Assembly: GCA_030063045.1 (NCBI GenBank)
Contig: JAQSEB010000059.1
Coordinates: 868,001-932,000, forward strand
Source: Pratylenchus scribneri
Taxonomy: Eukaryota > Nematoda > Chromadorea > Rhabditida > Pratylenchidae
DNA: 64,000 nucleotides
Reading direction: 5' to 3'
The notes under the pieces: generated by a model
Seen by the model: only the letters and a program-made list of their open reading frames with translations
Told to the model about the DNA's origin: nothing
Database searches by the model: none
Shown here: in pieces, positions 43,176 to 54,475 of the stretch
How positions within the stretch are numbered: the stretch's first letter is position 1
How the letters are laid out: every line of letters starts with the position of its first letter
Made by a program: the position numbers and the translations under genes

Positions 43176-43323
43176 CTACCGTATTTTTCTATTATAAGGC
43201 CACTCTAATAAAGCCCATCCTAGAGAGACTCTGAGAAATTAAAGCCCACTCCCTAATAATAGCCAATCTGGAAAGGCTCTGAAAATATAAACCCATGGGC
43301 TTCTAATAGAAAAAATACGGTAG
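43176..43323. mobile_element. 148 bp foldback element
   Basis: Ends CTACCGTATTTTTCTATTAT and the inverted TTCTAATAGAAAAAATACGG plus TAG. An extra CTACCGTATTTTTAT copy abuts it on the left. The end motif recurs at 2.38, 2.53 and 63.19 kb, and a related weaker fold is at 49.39-49.55 kb. Confidence 0.75.
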
Positions 43324-43799
43324 TTTAAAATTTGTAAATTTATGTTTTGAAACCGGTTTAAGAACTTTGCTAAATCCGAAATCATTATTGATTTTTTGGT
43401 TTATCCCTATCAGCTGAAAACCGGTTTGGCTAAATATATTTAACGATCTTTTTCGGTGAAATGCGCCATTTTATAATAACAATTTGTGGTCTCCGGATGT
43501 CACAAATTTATTGAATAAAATTTGATGATGATGAATGGGAAGGTGGGAATGGGACAAAAAAGGATGTTTAGAAGGGCGCTCGTGGGATTGGGGGCAACCG
43601 CTAAATTTGGAAAGGAAATAAGAAATCCCCCGAGGGCACAATGTCCGGAATGGACCGACCAAAAAATGGATGTGGGACTAAATCGGGTAGTACCTTCACC
43701 CATAAATGAAATTATTAATATCCATATCCATCGCGCGATTTGGGGGTGGGTCAATGAATATGAATGAAAAAGGGCCAAAGAAGACACATTCTTTTGTTT

Positions 43800-44295
43800 A
43801 TAGCTCATCGAGGATATGGCCAATTTTGGAAGGCGATATACCATTTGAAAGCCAAAAGTGTCCTTTACAATTTAGCATATATTAAGTTTTATATTAAATT
43901 TCAATAACCTAAAAAATTTGCATTTCTTTGAGTGTAATATACTCGAATAGTATCCATTTCAGTTTCAGTACCTGGCCCATTCTTTTGCCCATAACTGAGC
44001 GAAGCAAAAGCCAATTTGGGAAGGCGATATACTCATTGAAAGCACAAGTGCCCTCTACAAACTGGCCTATTTAGATTTTATGTAATCCAAAATTTACAAA
44101 AATCTGCATTCCTTTGAATATAATAGACTCAAATTTTCTGGTTGATTGGAGGAAAAGCCTCTTTTTCTACAATTTCTTTTAAATTTTCGAACCATTAGTT
44201 GAGCCACTTTTTAGAGGACATTTAGAGCTTTCGAATGGTATATCGCCTTCCAAAATTAGTTGCTTCCTTTTCGAGAAGGGCCAAAAAAGAATGGC
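43800..44295. repeat. Palindromic element, copy 1
   Basis: Two left arms (43.80 and 43.98 kb, GGAAGGCGATATACCATTTG type) and one right arm (44.2-44.29 kb, GAATGGTATATCGCCTTCC type). Arms frame AAGTGGC/GCCACTTTTTAGAGGACATTTAG. Confidence 0.8.
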
Positions 44296-44830
44296 ACATG
44301 TATTGAAGCGAAGACGACCACCAACCAACCATTGGTCCTTGCCCGAAAGGAAGGAAAGTTGGTGGCGCAAAAAAAGGATAAAGGGAAACCAGTACATGCC
44401 AAAAGCGCATCTCGTCGCATCATTGGCCATTACTCCCGCCACCGGCGATGGGTCCAATCCCCCATCCAACCCATAATATTCCACCCCCAACCCCAAAATC
44501 GGGTAGCACCCACCCTCACCCGTAAATGCAATTATTACTTCATCCTCACCGATATTGGGCTGGGTCAATGAATAAATGAAAAAAAGGGCCAAAGAAGAAT
44601 AAAAGAAGAATGCGATGAAGACAACCAACCAGCCAAAACCAACCATTGTTCCTTGCGCGAAAGGAAGGAAGGTGGAAGGAGGGCTGAAGGAGAGTGGGTG
44701 ACGCGAAAAAGGGAAACCGGCGTGTGCCGAAAGCGCATCTCATCGCATCATTGGCCCAACAACAACTTCCCCACTGGGCTGTGGGTCCAATCTACATCCA
44801 TAATATTCCACCCCAAACCCCGCATCTCAT
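44290..44830. repeat. Tandem segmental duplication
   Basis: Segments at about 44310-44500 and 44635-44815 share CCAACCATTG, CGAAAGGAAGGAA, AAAGCGCATCTC, GCATCATTGGCC and CATAATATTCCACCCC in order. A partial third copy of the following part (TCACCCATAAATG ... GGGTCAATGAATATGAATG) lies at 43.68-43.78 kb. Confidence 0.75.
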
Positions 44831-45019
44831 CCATTTCCTATTAACCTTCTTCTCCCTCTCATCATTCCCCGCACACATTGGCCAATTCATTTGTTGGTCG
44901 ACCCACTCAGTCAATTTTGTGCTCGTTTCCGCACTAAATGCCATTTTCCCCACCATCATTTTCCCCAAATATTATGGTGGAAAATAAAACACCACAAAGC
45001 ATCTGCAATTTTCCACGAG

Positions 45020-45560
45020 TTTTGGGTGTTGTTTGTTGTTGCCGATGGCCAAAATTCAGGTCAATTTGGCATTTTCAAAATGCATTGCACCCAGCCATCT
45101 TATGACCCGATTGCAGCAATGTCCTCCGCCCTCTCAAAAATTTAAAATTTGCGCAAATATTCCAAAGCAGCTGATTTTAACGGATATGGGGTGCCCTTTC
45201 CACCTCCCCCCCCCCCCCCCCCCCCCCTTCTTTAAATTTATTTTGCGTAATTTTTTTGATGGCCAAAATTTGGCCAAAATTTACATATTAATTTTTGTGG
45301 TTTTGCGGGTGGAAAATGCAAAGTGTTTTTTGAGTGTTGTTGCCGATGTTCGGCCAGCAAAAATTCAGGTCAATATGACATTTACAAAAGGCCGAAATGC
45401 CTTGCTGAACCCCTCATGACGTGAAGTATTTCCGCCCTCTCAAAAAGTTTCTCAATTTAATTCAAATTTTGCGCAAATATTTCGCCGACAGGTGATTTTT
45501 AACGGATGTAGCGGTGCCCTTTCCACCTTCCCTTCCTTCAAAATTTATTTTTTGCCCTTT
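45020..45560. repeat. Tandem duplication of about 270 bp
   Basis: Copies at about 45020-45240 and 45315-45545 share GTTGTTGCCGATG, AAAATTCAGGTCAAT, TCCGCCCTCTCAAAAA, TTTGCGCAAATATT and GGTGCCCTTTCCACC in the same order. Confidence 0.8.
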
Positions 45561-46014
45561 TAAATTTATTATTTTGCGCAATTTCTTGAAGGTGGGTGTC
45601 AAATAGTGCAAAAAGTCCCAAGGCAAAATTTGCATAATAATTTTTGTTATTTAGTGGGTAGAAAAGTGCATTGGGAAATGACGACAAAATAATTTGAATG
45701 AAATTTGCATTCAAAATGAATGAATAATGGAAACAAATGGACTTTTAGCTGAGTCAAAAATGACGCAAAAAAATGTTCAGCATAATGAAAAATAAAGCAA
45801 ATGAACTTTGGTTTGTGGGTCATGACGCAGTGCCGCAGAATTTGAATAGAATCTCTGTATTTATTAATTTTAACCGAACACACTATTACCTAGGATTTGG
45901 GATTATTTCTTTATATTTTGGCATCATTTTTTGGGTGAATTGAATGATTAAAAACAAACAAAACATATGAAAGACATTCCAGTATAAGTACACCCATTCG
46001 AGAGTACCCGGGCC

Positions 46015-46330
46015 ATTCTTTTAAAGCCATAAACTCAACGAGGAAATAACAAATCTGGGAAGGGAATATATCATTTTAAAGCCCAATATGTCGTCTACAA
46101 AATGGCCTATTTTAATTTTAAGAAATCCAAGATTTACAAAAGTAATATGTCTTTAAGTCTTATAAACCCAAACTTTCTGATTGAATGAGGCAAAGCCGCT
46201 TTTTATATAAATGATTTTAAATTTTTGAAAATCTAGTAAAGCCACTTTTTAGAGCACATTTAGGGCTTTAAAATGGCATATCATCTTCCTAAATTGGTTG
46301 CTTCCTTATTGAGCTATGGCCAAAAGAACA
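46015..46330. repeat. Palindromic element, copy 2
   Basis: Left arm CCATAAACTCAACGAGG ... AAATGGCCTAT and right arm GCCACTTTTTAGAGCACATT ... CTTCCTAAATTGGTTGCTTC pair over about 90 bases each. Confidence 0.8.
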
Positions 46331-46984
46331 CAATCCATGTATTTAAAACATCCTGTTTCAAACACAGCAAAAAATCCTCTAAAAACATTTAATAAACTGC
46401 CCTAAAAAGATGGAAATAAATTATTTAAATTAAATACTAAAAATAGCTACTAGATGAGGCCATATTCAGGTGCAATTTTTGTGTCGATCAAAGAGCATAC
46501 AATATACAAAATTAGACAGAGAATTTGGAAGCAAAAATTCCACCACCATTTTCCAATCCAATTTCCCCCGCATTCATCCGTATCCATTTCCATTCAATGA
46601 CATTTCCAAATTCGGAATCCCCCGCCTCCAATCCAACCCAATGCGAACTTTTCGCGCCCTTACCCTGACGACCCTTGGCCTGATTCGGGTTGGGCCCGGC
46701 AAAAAGGTGGCACCTGCTTGCCCCCCACGCGCGACATTCCACCCAAAAAACTGCATTTTTGGATGGAGAAAAGTTCAACCCAAAAATTTTGGATGTAAAA
46801 AATGAAGAGGGAGAAGGAGGGCAAAATCATTGCAAAGAGGGGGAAATTTACTACGGTACTTTGAGTGGGTGGCTTGAAAAAAAACATGTAAGGGAAGGGG
46901 AATATGTTATTTGTTGTTTGCCCAAAGGCAACAAAAGAACAAAAATATCTAAAAATATAGGAATGAGTGCCGCCGATTGAATAC

Positions 46985-47480
46985 CTCTGCCGTTCTTTTG
47001 ACCATATCTCAACAAGGAAGTAGCCAATTGGAAAGGCAATATGCCATTTTAAAACCCTAAATGTCCGATAAAAAGTAGCTTAAAGAATTTTTGAAAATTT
47101 AAAATAATTTGGAGAATAAGTGTCTTTCCTCACTCAATCAGATAATTCGCATTTTTATATTCAAAGGCGAATAACTAAATTAAAGAGGAGAAATTCACAA
47201 AAATTTTATAGCCACTTTTTAATATACTTTTAGGGTTTTTAAATCGTATATCACCTTCTCAAATTGGCTATTGTCTTGATGAGATATGAGCCAAAAACTA
47301 GGAGCTACTCAATCGGCGCTGTATTCTATTTGAAGCCTACCTCAAAAAACATAAATGTGGGCGAATAAATTTTGATTTTTTAAGGCCTCTTTTTGGACAG
47401 CTTTTAAGGCTTTCAAATGGTATGTAGCCTTCCCGGATTGGCCATTGCCTTCCTGAGATATAGGCCAAAAACTAAGGCCA
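46985..47480. repeat. Palindromic element, copy 3
   Basis: Left arm at 46.99-47.08 kb, right arm at 47.21-47.30 kb and an additional right arm at 47.385-47.48 kb (CTTTCAAATGGTATGTAGCC). Confidence 0.75.
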
Positions 47481-48442
47481 ATACTCAATCGGCTCTCTAT
47501 TATGATTCGACTCCAAAAAATAAGTTGATGAAGACATTTGAGTTTTTGACTTTCTAAATTCGTAGAAATGTTCCCTCTCCGTAAGCAAAAATTAGCCATT
47601 TTTATCAAATATTTGACACCACAATCCATCTTAAATTCATTTTCATCCCCCCTCCTCTTCGTCCCTTCCACCTACCATATATATTTTTCCTTCCTCCACC
47701 TTCACCTTCCCCATTCATTTTTTGGCCAAATTTAGGCTTTTTGGCCAATTGGGTTCGGAATGCGACCATCCATCAACCATCCCCTTCCCCTCCACCCTTT
47801 CAACATTTTCCCCCTTCACTCAATTTTGTTCCCATATTTATATATATGTATATATTTCTGTGTGCTGTTTTGGCCTCTGGCCGCCCACGCTGTTCCCAGC
47901 CAAAGAAGGGAAGGAGCCGGTTGGCCGATCGGTGGTGGGGCCGGGTGGGGGGCCACTCATTAGTGAGGCCAGGTGCGCCAAATGTGGATGTGGACGACGA
48001 AAGGTGATGGCAAAATGTGAATGGGAGGGGTGGGGAGGGGGGATACCCACGTAAATGCCACCGACCTCAAAAGACCCTCCCTCCTCCCATTGAGGGGGCC
48101 GAATACTTAAAGGTGGTGGGGGCCCATGGATGTGCCACGAACACAACGGCATTCGCCTCTCCTTTTTGCCTTTCGTTTATTCCATTGTTTTTGTGCGCAA
48201 ATTCCTCCCCTCCATTTTCCCCCTTCTCCTTAACATATTTTGCGCCAGCCTCCCTTGGGGCATTGGCCCCTTCGCCTCAAATGTGTTCCGCCCCCAAATA
48301 AATTCCTTGAATCCTCCCATAGCCTCCCCATCTTCCGGCCACCAGTTCATCCGCCCTCTTCATCTTCTTAACCTTTTTGGCCATTTCAGCTCATTTTATT
48401 CATTCACAGAATTTCCCCACATCATTCTCACATTTTCGTCAA

Positions 48443-49903
48443 ATGATGGCCGCAGCCACCGCCTTTGTCCATCGCCATTTCCTCCTCAATTTTTTCGGCT
48501 TTTCATCCTCCAGATTGACTTCTTCGCCTCCTTTGCTTCTTCTTTTGATCTTTCTCACCACATTGATGTTGCCCTCAGGATGTTCCGCCTATTTTGGTTC
48601 GTTTCTTCATGAACTAGGACAATCGGAGCTGATCGCATATCTAGACCCATTCTTTTTGACATATCCCAACAAGCAAGTAACCAATTCTGGAAGGCGATAT
48701 GCCATTCGAAAGTCCTAAATGTCCTCTAAAAAGTGGCTTAACTAAATTTCTGAAAATTTATAATAATTTGTGGAAAAAGCCACTCTCATTCATTCGAAAA
48801 ATATGGGTTTATTAGATTAAAGACATATTACTTTTGTAAATGTTGGATTTCATAAAATTTAAAATAAGCCAAATTGAAAAGGACACTTTAGGCCATCCAA
48901 GGGTATATCGCCTTCACAAATTGGCTTTAGCCTCGCTGAGATATAGACCAAAATCTCGATCGGCAATATCCAATAGTCCCATTTCATCTCCCACCTTTCT
49001 AAAATATCTCATCCCCAAAATTTCAGTGCTAACCAGGTATTCGGTCCTTCCCCGATCCCAACAACATCATCAGAATGATTTGGCCCTACCGCCAAATTGG
49101 GCAACCGAATTTGATGAGGCACAATCCCTGGATGAATTGGCCCAGGAATTGGGCATCGCCGAATGGATGCGGCCTCCCTTTGAAGATGCCAAAAGTCTTC
49201 AAATGTTACCAAATGCCGAAAAACGTTCAGCAGGGGCGGCCAAAATATTGGCTGGCCATGAGCACGTCTGCAAAACACTCATCCGAACCGATTTTCGGCC
49301 AACCCATGGCCATGAACAGAATGGAACGAGGGTGGAAATACAACAGGACGGGTGAGTGGGCATTTATGGGACATATTTTTTTGACTACCGTAAATTTTCT
49401 ATAGTAGCCCTTGGGCTATTAAATTTCGAAGACCTTCCAAAGGAGGCCAAAAATGTCAACTTTTCACTTTTTTCTCCTTAAAAATACAGTAGAGGAGGCT
49501 CTTAATAGAGGGGAGGGGGCTTTACTTAGAGGATTTATGGTAATTTATTAATGAATATTGCCTAAGGGGACTCTTTTCTATTTGAATTTACTCTAAAATT
49601 TCGTCTTCTTTGTATAGGAGGCGCCAATTCAGTGCCACCTTTGTGGAATGCGAAAACACAAAAAGGGAACATTGCCATGGCATTGACAATGCAATGTAAG
49701 CCAGAAAGGCTTCTAAATCACAATTCATTCCTTCCTTTCAAAGGTTCTCTTCCGAATGTGTTACGGTGTACGAATTTCGTCCGGCCGGTGTCCGCTTGGA
49801 GGGCAGTTCAGATGATTTTGTGGATGGTCTCATCAAAGTTCCCATCACATGCCAGTGCCGACTCAGAAGGAAAATTGGAAATGGGATTTTGGCAAATTTG
49901 TGA
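48443..49903 (+). CDS. Prepro-neurotrophin-like cystine-knot protein
   Basis: Four exons (48443-48596, 49027-49351, 49618-49695, 49744-49903) join in phase to 238 residues. Residues about 25-48 are a signal peptide core (LLLLLIFLTTLMLPSGCSA). A prodomain follows, ending at a dibasic site AEKR/S (117-118). The mature part begins SAGAAKILAG with the first cysteine at 133. Six cysteines lie at 133, 171, 179, 191, 222 and 224. The motifs FVEC, HCHGID, SECVTVYEF and ITCQCRLRRK follow the NGF-family order FxETxC, GCxGID, YCxTxxxF, xCxCxL. The C-x11-C and C-x-C spacings are identical, as is the 14-residue distance from cleavage site to first cysteine. Known neurotrophins signal through Trk/p75 receptors; Spätzle/PTTH-like relatives are an alternative. 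Intron 1 holds a palindromic element. An upstream in-frame ATG at 48377 exists but would bury the signal peptide. Confidence 0.75.
48645..48950. repeat. Palindromic element, copy 4
   Basis: Left arm (CTGGAAGGCGATATGCCATT) and right arm (GGGTATATCGCCTTCACAAA) within intron 1 of the neurotrophin-like gene. Confidence 0.8.
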
Positions 49904-51011
49904 ATGCTAAAAAAACACACTAAAAACATCATATTTTTGAGAAATGTTTTCATTTTTATTTCCTTTTTCCATTTATTTTTCTTCCTCTTTTGACATTGAA
50001 TAAACCAAGTTATTATTATAATATTGAGTGACGCAAAAATGTCCAAAATATTGTATAATCATTGAGCATAAGCAGCTGGCAATAATTTGTAATTAATCCA
50101 TTGCTTTCCTTCCTCAAAGCTCAAACCCAATGAGTGAAACAAAGGGAAACTAATGAATTTTTGAAATTAGTAATTTGGCTTTATCTATTATTAATTAAAA
50201 TTAAAGATAAAAGGTCTTTCGGTTATTTTTTTCCTTTTCTTTTCCTTCTTCAGTCCGCATTCCGCTCCGCTTTGCTTTCTTCGATTGCCAGATCATGATC
50301 ACAAAGTTACTTAGCGCAATTTTTTTTATCATATATTAGTATTAGTGTATGGATAATTTACGGACAATTTTTATTAGATTAAGATCACAATTTAAGTTCC
50401 ATTATAATTTTATTTTAATGAATTTAATGGTAATTTCATCAGTTAGTTTCAGTAAATTCTTAAATTCAAGCGAAGAACATAAATTATCACAATAATATTA
50501 GGTAGGAATATAGGAAGGATAAGACAATTGATAAGATTAGAATGAGATATGACCTTGAAAAGGATTTTTCCAATAATATCTTTGCACAATGAGCAATGAA
50601 CCACGCAACACATGTTTGCGAAACGAATAAAAAATAATTTCCAATTGTTTCATCAAAAAATATTTCCTTTTCTTTTACTTAATAATATTACCTAATCAAA
50701 AATTTAGAGAATTATTTAAACAAAATTTATTTTTCCAATTTTTCATCAAACACCTTATTATTGCAACGAATTTTGAGGTAATTAAAGAAAAATTTGATTT
50801 GAAAGGGAGGGGAGAAAATAGAATATTCAAAAATTGACAATTTTTGTAGACTGTTTCTGTGCTGGAGTGTTGATAAAGGCTACAACATTTTCCCCATTCT
50901 CATCAATATTCTCCACTAACACCAAATCTCATCATATTTTCTTTTTAAACGTCCATTTTCGTTCATCTCGTCCAAAAATTACGTTCATCTCGTCCAAGAA
51001 ATTATTCGTAA
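49904..51011. other. Intergenic, nothing recognised
   Basis: AT-rich DNA with no supported gene, RNA or repeat. Probably holds the 3' end of the neurotrophin-like transcript and the promoter of the F-box-like gene. Confidence 0.5.
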
Positions 51012-51833
51012 ATGCAGCAACAACGTTCACTTCCCATCGAATTGGTTTGGGAATTAGTTGTTTGCTTGCCAGCCGAGCATCTGATCCGACTCCATCGTTC
51101 TGCAAGTCCTTCTCGTTCTTTTTCTTTGGCTCTGAATTTTATTCTTGCCAAGTTTTTCGAACGTTCGGTTGTACCGGTCAGAAGGGGTTTTCTATTCTAT
51201 CTTTTCAAAATCTTTCATTTTCAAAAAAATATATGTATAATTAAAACGAATAACTTTATTCGTTTTTTAGACTGCAAAGGCATCAATCCGGGTCATAATC
51301 GACAAAGTAACCATTTATTGTGTTCCGGTGGCCACTCTCGACAATGCGATCCGAAATGCCCAGCGTGCTTATCGGAACAACCTCATATGTAACCACCTTT
51401 TTACTGATGTGGGGACCACTCTTCTGCTTCAATACCGAGCAATCCAAACGAATGAGCATTTGCTTGCTGGCTTCGATCTTCAAACCCAACATGATGGTTG
51501 GTTATTTATTTTTATTTAATATCTAAAAAAATATTTATATTTTAAGTTTGGTTCGTCACCGCAATCGGTGCAATGCAAACTGTGAAATCTGGCTTCCAAG
51601 GGCTTCAACAGGTTCAAGGCTTTCATGCAGACCAGGATGTGCAGGCAATCATCGATTTGGCCACCGATTTCATTGCTCTTCATTCACCACAGCAGCCTCA
51701 GGGGACAACTTCGACATCGTCGCCGGTAAATTATTTCAATAAATTTTACTTAAAAATTACAAAATTGCAGAATGAGAATATTCCACCCGCGGAGCAGGCC
51801 AGACACAGCGAGGCTAATGGGATGGTTTGCTGA
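51012..51833 (+). CDS. F-box-like protein of unknown function
   Basis: Four exons (51012-51176, 51271-51496, 51547-51725, 51771-51833) join in phase to about 210 residues. The N terminus LPIELVWELVVCLPAEHLIR resembles an F-box, the motif that links substrates to SCF ubiquitin ligases. Downstream parts (IRVIIDKVTIYCVPVATLDN ... LLAGFDLQTQHD; VWFVTAIGAMQTVKSGFQGL; ADQDVQAIIDLATDFIALHS) match no family I recognise. The C-terminal tail is Gln/Ser/Pro rich and ends HSEANGMVC. Exon phases support a real gene; function is unknown. It precedes the membrane-protein gene by 265 bases on the same strand. Confidence 0.6.
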
Positions 51834-52098
51834 GACGGATCAGAATCTAAGAATGATTCTCACTTATTTGTTTTTGTTGTCAATTTTTAATGGATAAAAT
51901 GGATTAATTTAATATAATTGCATATATAATTCTATAAATTTGGATATATCTACAAATACATTTTTCATATTAATATAATATGTTTTGACAATCTTTTAAG
52001 GCTGTTGATTGCTTACTTTTTGATCATCCTTTAAAGGTGAAACCACTTAAAAGTTATTTTTAATATAAGTTCATTTTTCCTTTTAAAAAGAAATTCAA

Positions 52099-53433
52099 AT
52101 GAGCGACTCAAACAACAAATTGACTTATGCCCAAGTTGCGGCCAATCCTCCATCCTCAACCAACAATAATGATGAAGATGAAAAATCTGAAGATTTGAAT
52201 GCGTACAAAAGTGATCCGCCCACCACTGAAGATGAAAATGTTGCAACGGAAAGCACCGGCCGCGATACTCTTGAAGATGTGGATGAGCAATTCGTTGATG
52301 CAAAGAACTACACATTGACCGGTGGTGCACAGTTCTCAAAAGCGGCTGACAAAGGTTTGAATTTAGAGTATTAAAAAAAAATATTTAAATTTGTTTAGTC
52401 AAAAATTCCATCCCGTCTCTGCCATCAACGTGGTCATCTGAACCGGAAATAATCAATGTTTGATTTTTAGCAAATTTTTTGTAATTTTAAAATTCTCTCA
52501 GGTGGAACCTCCAATTCCACCGCCGATTGACAAAATGAAAAAGCCACCGCAACCAACGCCGGAGCCAGTGAAACCATCGAAGCCTGCGGCCGATGATAAA
52601 CCGGAGAAGAAGAAGAAGAAGACACCACCAATTGTGGACAATGTGGCCGATGATTTTGGTAAACCAAAACATAAATTATTAAATTAAAAATATTTTTCAG
52701 CTCCACTAAAACACACGACAATGTTGACCAAGAAGAATGGGAAAGGAGCCGCCGTTGTTGGTGGTGGCGCCAATGGAACCACCACATCGGCATCGGGGGA
52801 AAGCGATGAATTTGAGGTGAGCAGTGAGGTGCACATTGATATTAATCCAACAATAACAAGCGAAACACTAAAGGATTTTGAAGAATTTGAGGTATACAGT
52901 TTAGTTTCCATCTTAAAAACCCAAAATGAGATGGTATTTAATTTTGCGATTTACCCCTAAAAAAATCATTAGGCATTTTTGAGTTTGAGGCCTTAAACTT
53001 GGCCAAATTCGACTCCATAAACCGTAAACCATATTAAATGTTAAAATCATAGCCCATAGCCCATTGCCTTTGAACATTTACAACACTTTATTATAACCGA
53101 TTTTAAAAAAGCTTATAAAAATTTCGACCTAAAGAAGGGGACCTTAACTTTGGTAGAAATGTAGGTCTCGGGTTGGGTTCGAACCCACTCTGAGTCCAAT
53201 AATTTTTTTCGGTACATTTTTAAACGAAATAGAATAATTAGAATCAAAAATTTGATCTGAAACAAAGAAATGGCCAAATTATTTTTTTCATTTTGCAGGT
53301 AATCAGCGACGAAACGGAAAAGCATCGACGCTATCGGAATCGGGCATTGATTGCGGGCGGTGGCATTTTGCTGATTGGACTGGTCACCTTTGGAATATGG
53401 AAGTGGACACATCGAGGAGGGCGGGCAAAATAA
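52099..53433 (+). CDS. Acidic single-pass (tail-anchored-like) membrane protein
   Basis: Five exons start MSDSNNKLTYAQVAANPPSS at 52099 and join in phase. The N-terminal 90 residues are acidic and low complexity; a Pro/Lys stretch follows (IPPPIDKMKKPPQPTPEPVK; EKKKKKTPP), then SEVHIDINPTITSETLKDFE. The last exon holds HRRYRNRA, one transmembrane helix (LIAGGGILLIGLVTFGIWKW) and a ten-residue basic tail (THRGGRAK). With no signal peptide and a C-terminal helix, it is probably cytosolic-facing and tail anchored. Family not recognised. A SINE sits in the last intron. Confidence 0.7.
53125..53225 (+). repeat. tRNA-derived SINE-like copy
   Basis: GTAGGTCTCGGGTTGGGTTCG followed by AACCCACTCTGAGTCCAATA and TTTTTTTCGG, with a small internal GGGTT duplication next to the B box. 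Confidence 0.7.
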
Positions 53434-53609
53434 TCAAATCAAACACAAAATGTTCAGGAATGGAAACGGAAATGGGCCGAAATGAATGATTTTGTGGACT
53501 ATTTGAATGGGCTAGGCCCCAACCAACAACCAATATTTGCGCCCTCCTTTGATGCTCAATTTAAATTAAAGAAAGATGAAAATAAAATAGCCATTTTTGA
53601 CTCACCCAA

Positions 53610-54330
53610 ATATTTTTTTGTTTTGTGTCCCGTTGAATTTTGACAATTTCTTCATCATAATTTCATCCATTCATTAATTTGTTTCCACTTTTTAGTGCTT
53701 ATTCTCCACTCTACATTCATCTCATCTTTTTTGGTTAGAATAAATTTTGATTTTTTGATCCAATTTTTTGACCAATTTTCTATGTATTCTTCACCTGTCA
53801 GTGAATAGACAATTTAAAAGGCCAAAAAAAAAAACACTAAAAAAATACCATATTTGATGGCCATAGTAGAGTTTTGCACAGGTTTAGGCCTAAAAATTGT
53901 TTTTTTTTGCATAATTAATAGCCTGTTTTTAATTGATTGTTAAATAAACAAAAGAAAAAATAAAATAAAAAATCATCGTTCTCGGCAAGGAACCGAACCA
54001 CAGCCCTTCGAATCACAAATCAAGCGATATACCGCTCGACCAAAGATAGCTGATGCCGAGGACTTAGAAATATAATTATGAATTAAGGTGCTCAAAACCA
54101 AGATTTGTTTGAGAAAAGTAAAAGAACGTAGCTTTCTTGATATCTCAAATCCAAAATATTTTGTTCCATTGAATTTTGGCAATTTCTTATCACATTAATT
54201 CATTCATTTATTAACCAATTTTTCCATATTTTTAGTGTTTCTTCCCAACCCCAAATTCATTTTTTGGGTAGAATAAATTTGATTTTTTTGCATCCAATTT
54301 TTGACCAACTTTTCTGCGTATTCCCATCCC
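53610..54330. repeat. Duplicated 190 bp segment flanking a tRNA-like sequence
   Basis: Copies at about 53610-53795 and 54155-54325 share TTGAATTTTG(A/G)CAATTTCTT, TTTTTAGTG, GGTAGAATAAATTTGATTTT-like and TTTTTGACCAA(T/C)TTTTCT strings in order. The first is just downstream of the membrane-protein gene. Confidence 0.7.
53981..54060 (-). other. tRNA-like sequence with perfect acceptor stem
   Basis: On the minus strand CTCGGCA pairs perfectly with TGCCGAG at the two ends of 80 bases. An A-box-like TTTGGTCGAGCGGTATATCG and a B-box-like GTGGTTCGGTTCCT are present. The anticodon stem needs a bulge and the T stem is mispaired, so a pseudogene is more likely than a working tRNA. Confidence 0.4.
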
Positions 54331-54475
54331 AAATCTTCCACACACATTGCCCCAAATTCCATGGGCTGCTCGCCATTTTCCCTTTGTGCTTTTCCCCTTT
54401 CCAATTTTTTGTGCCCTTTGCCTCTCGAAAATTGCGCCCCCGGCTTTGTGAAGGAAAAATTTCAGCCAACCACGG

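Larger units (their letters stand above)
42884..48442. other. Repeat-rich intergenic region
   Basis: No supported gene. Contains a 148 bp foldback element (43176-43323), three palindromic elements (43.8, 46.0, 47.0 kb) and tandem segmental copies at 43.63-43.8/44.3-44.6/44.6-44.83 kb and 45.02-45.27/45.32-45.56 kb. A run of about 26 C lies at 45206. The plus strand is strongly C-rich in blocks, so long open frames appear on both strands without splice or motif support. Confidence 0.6.
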
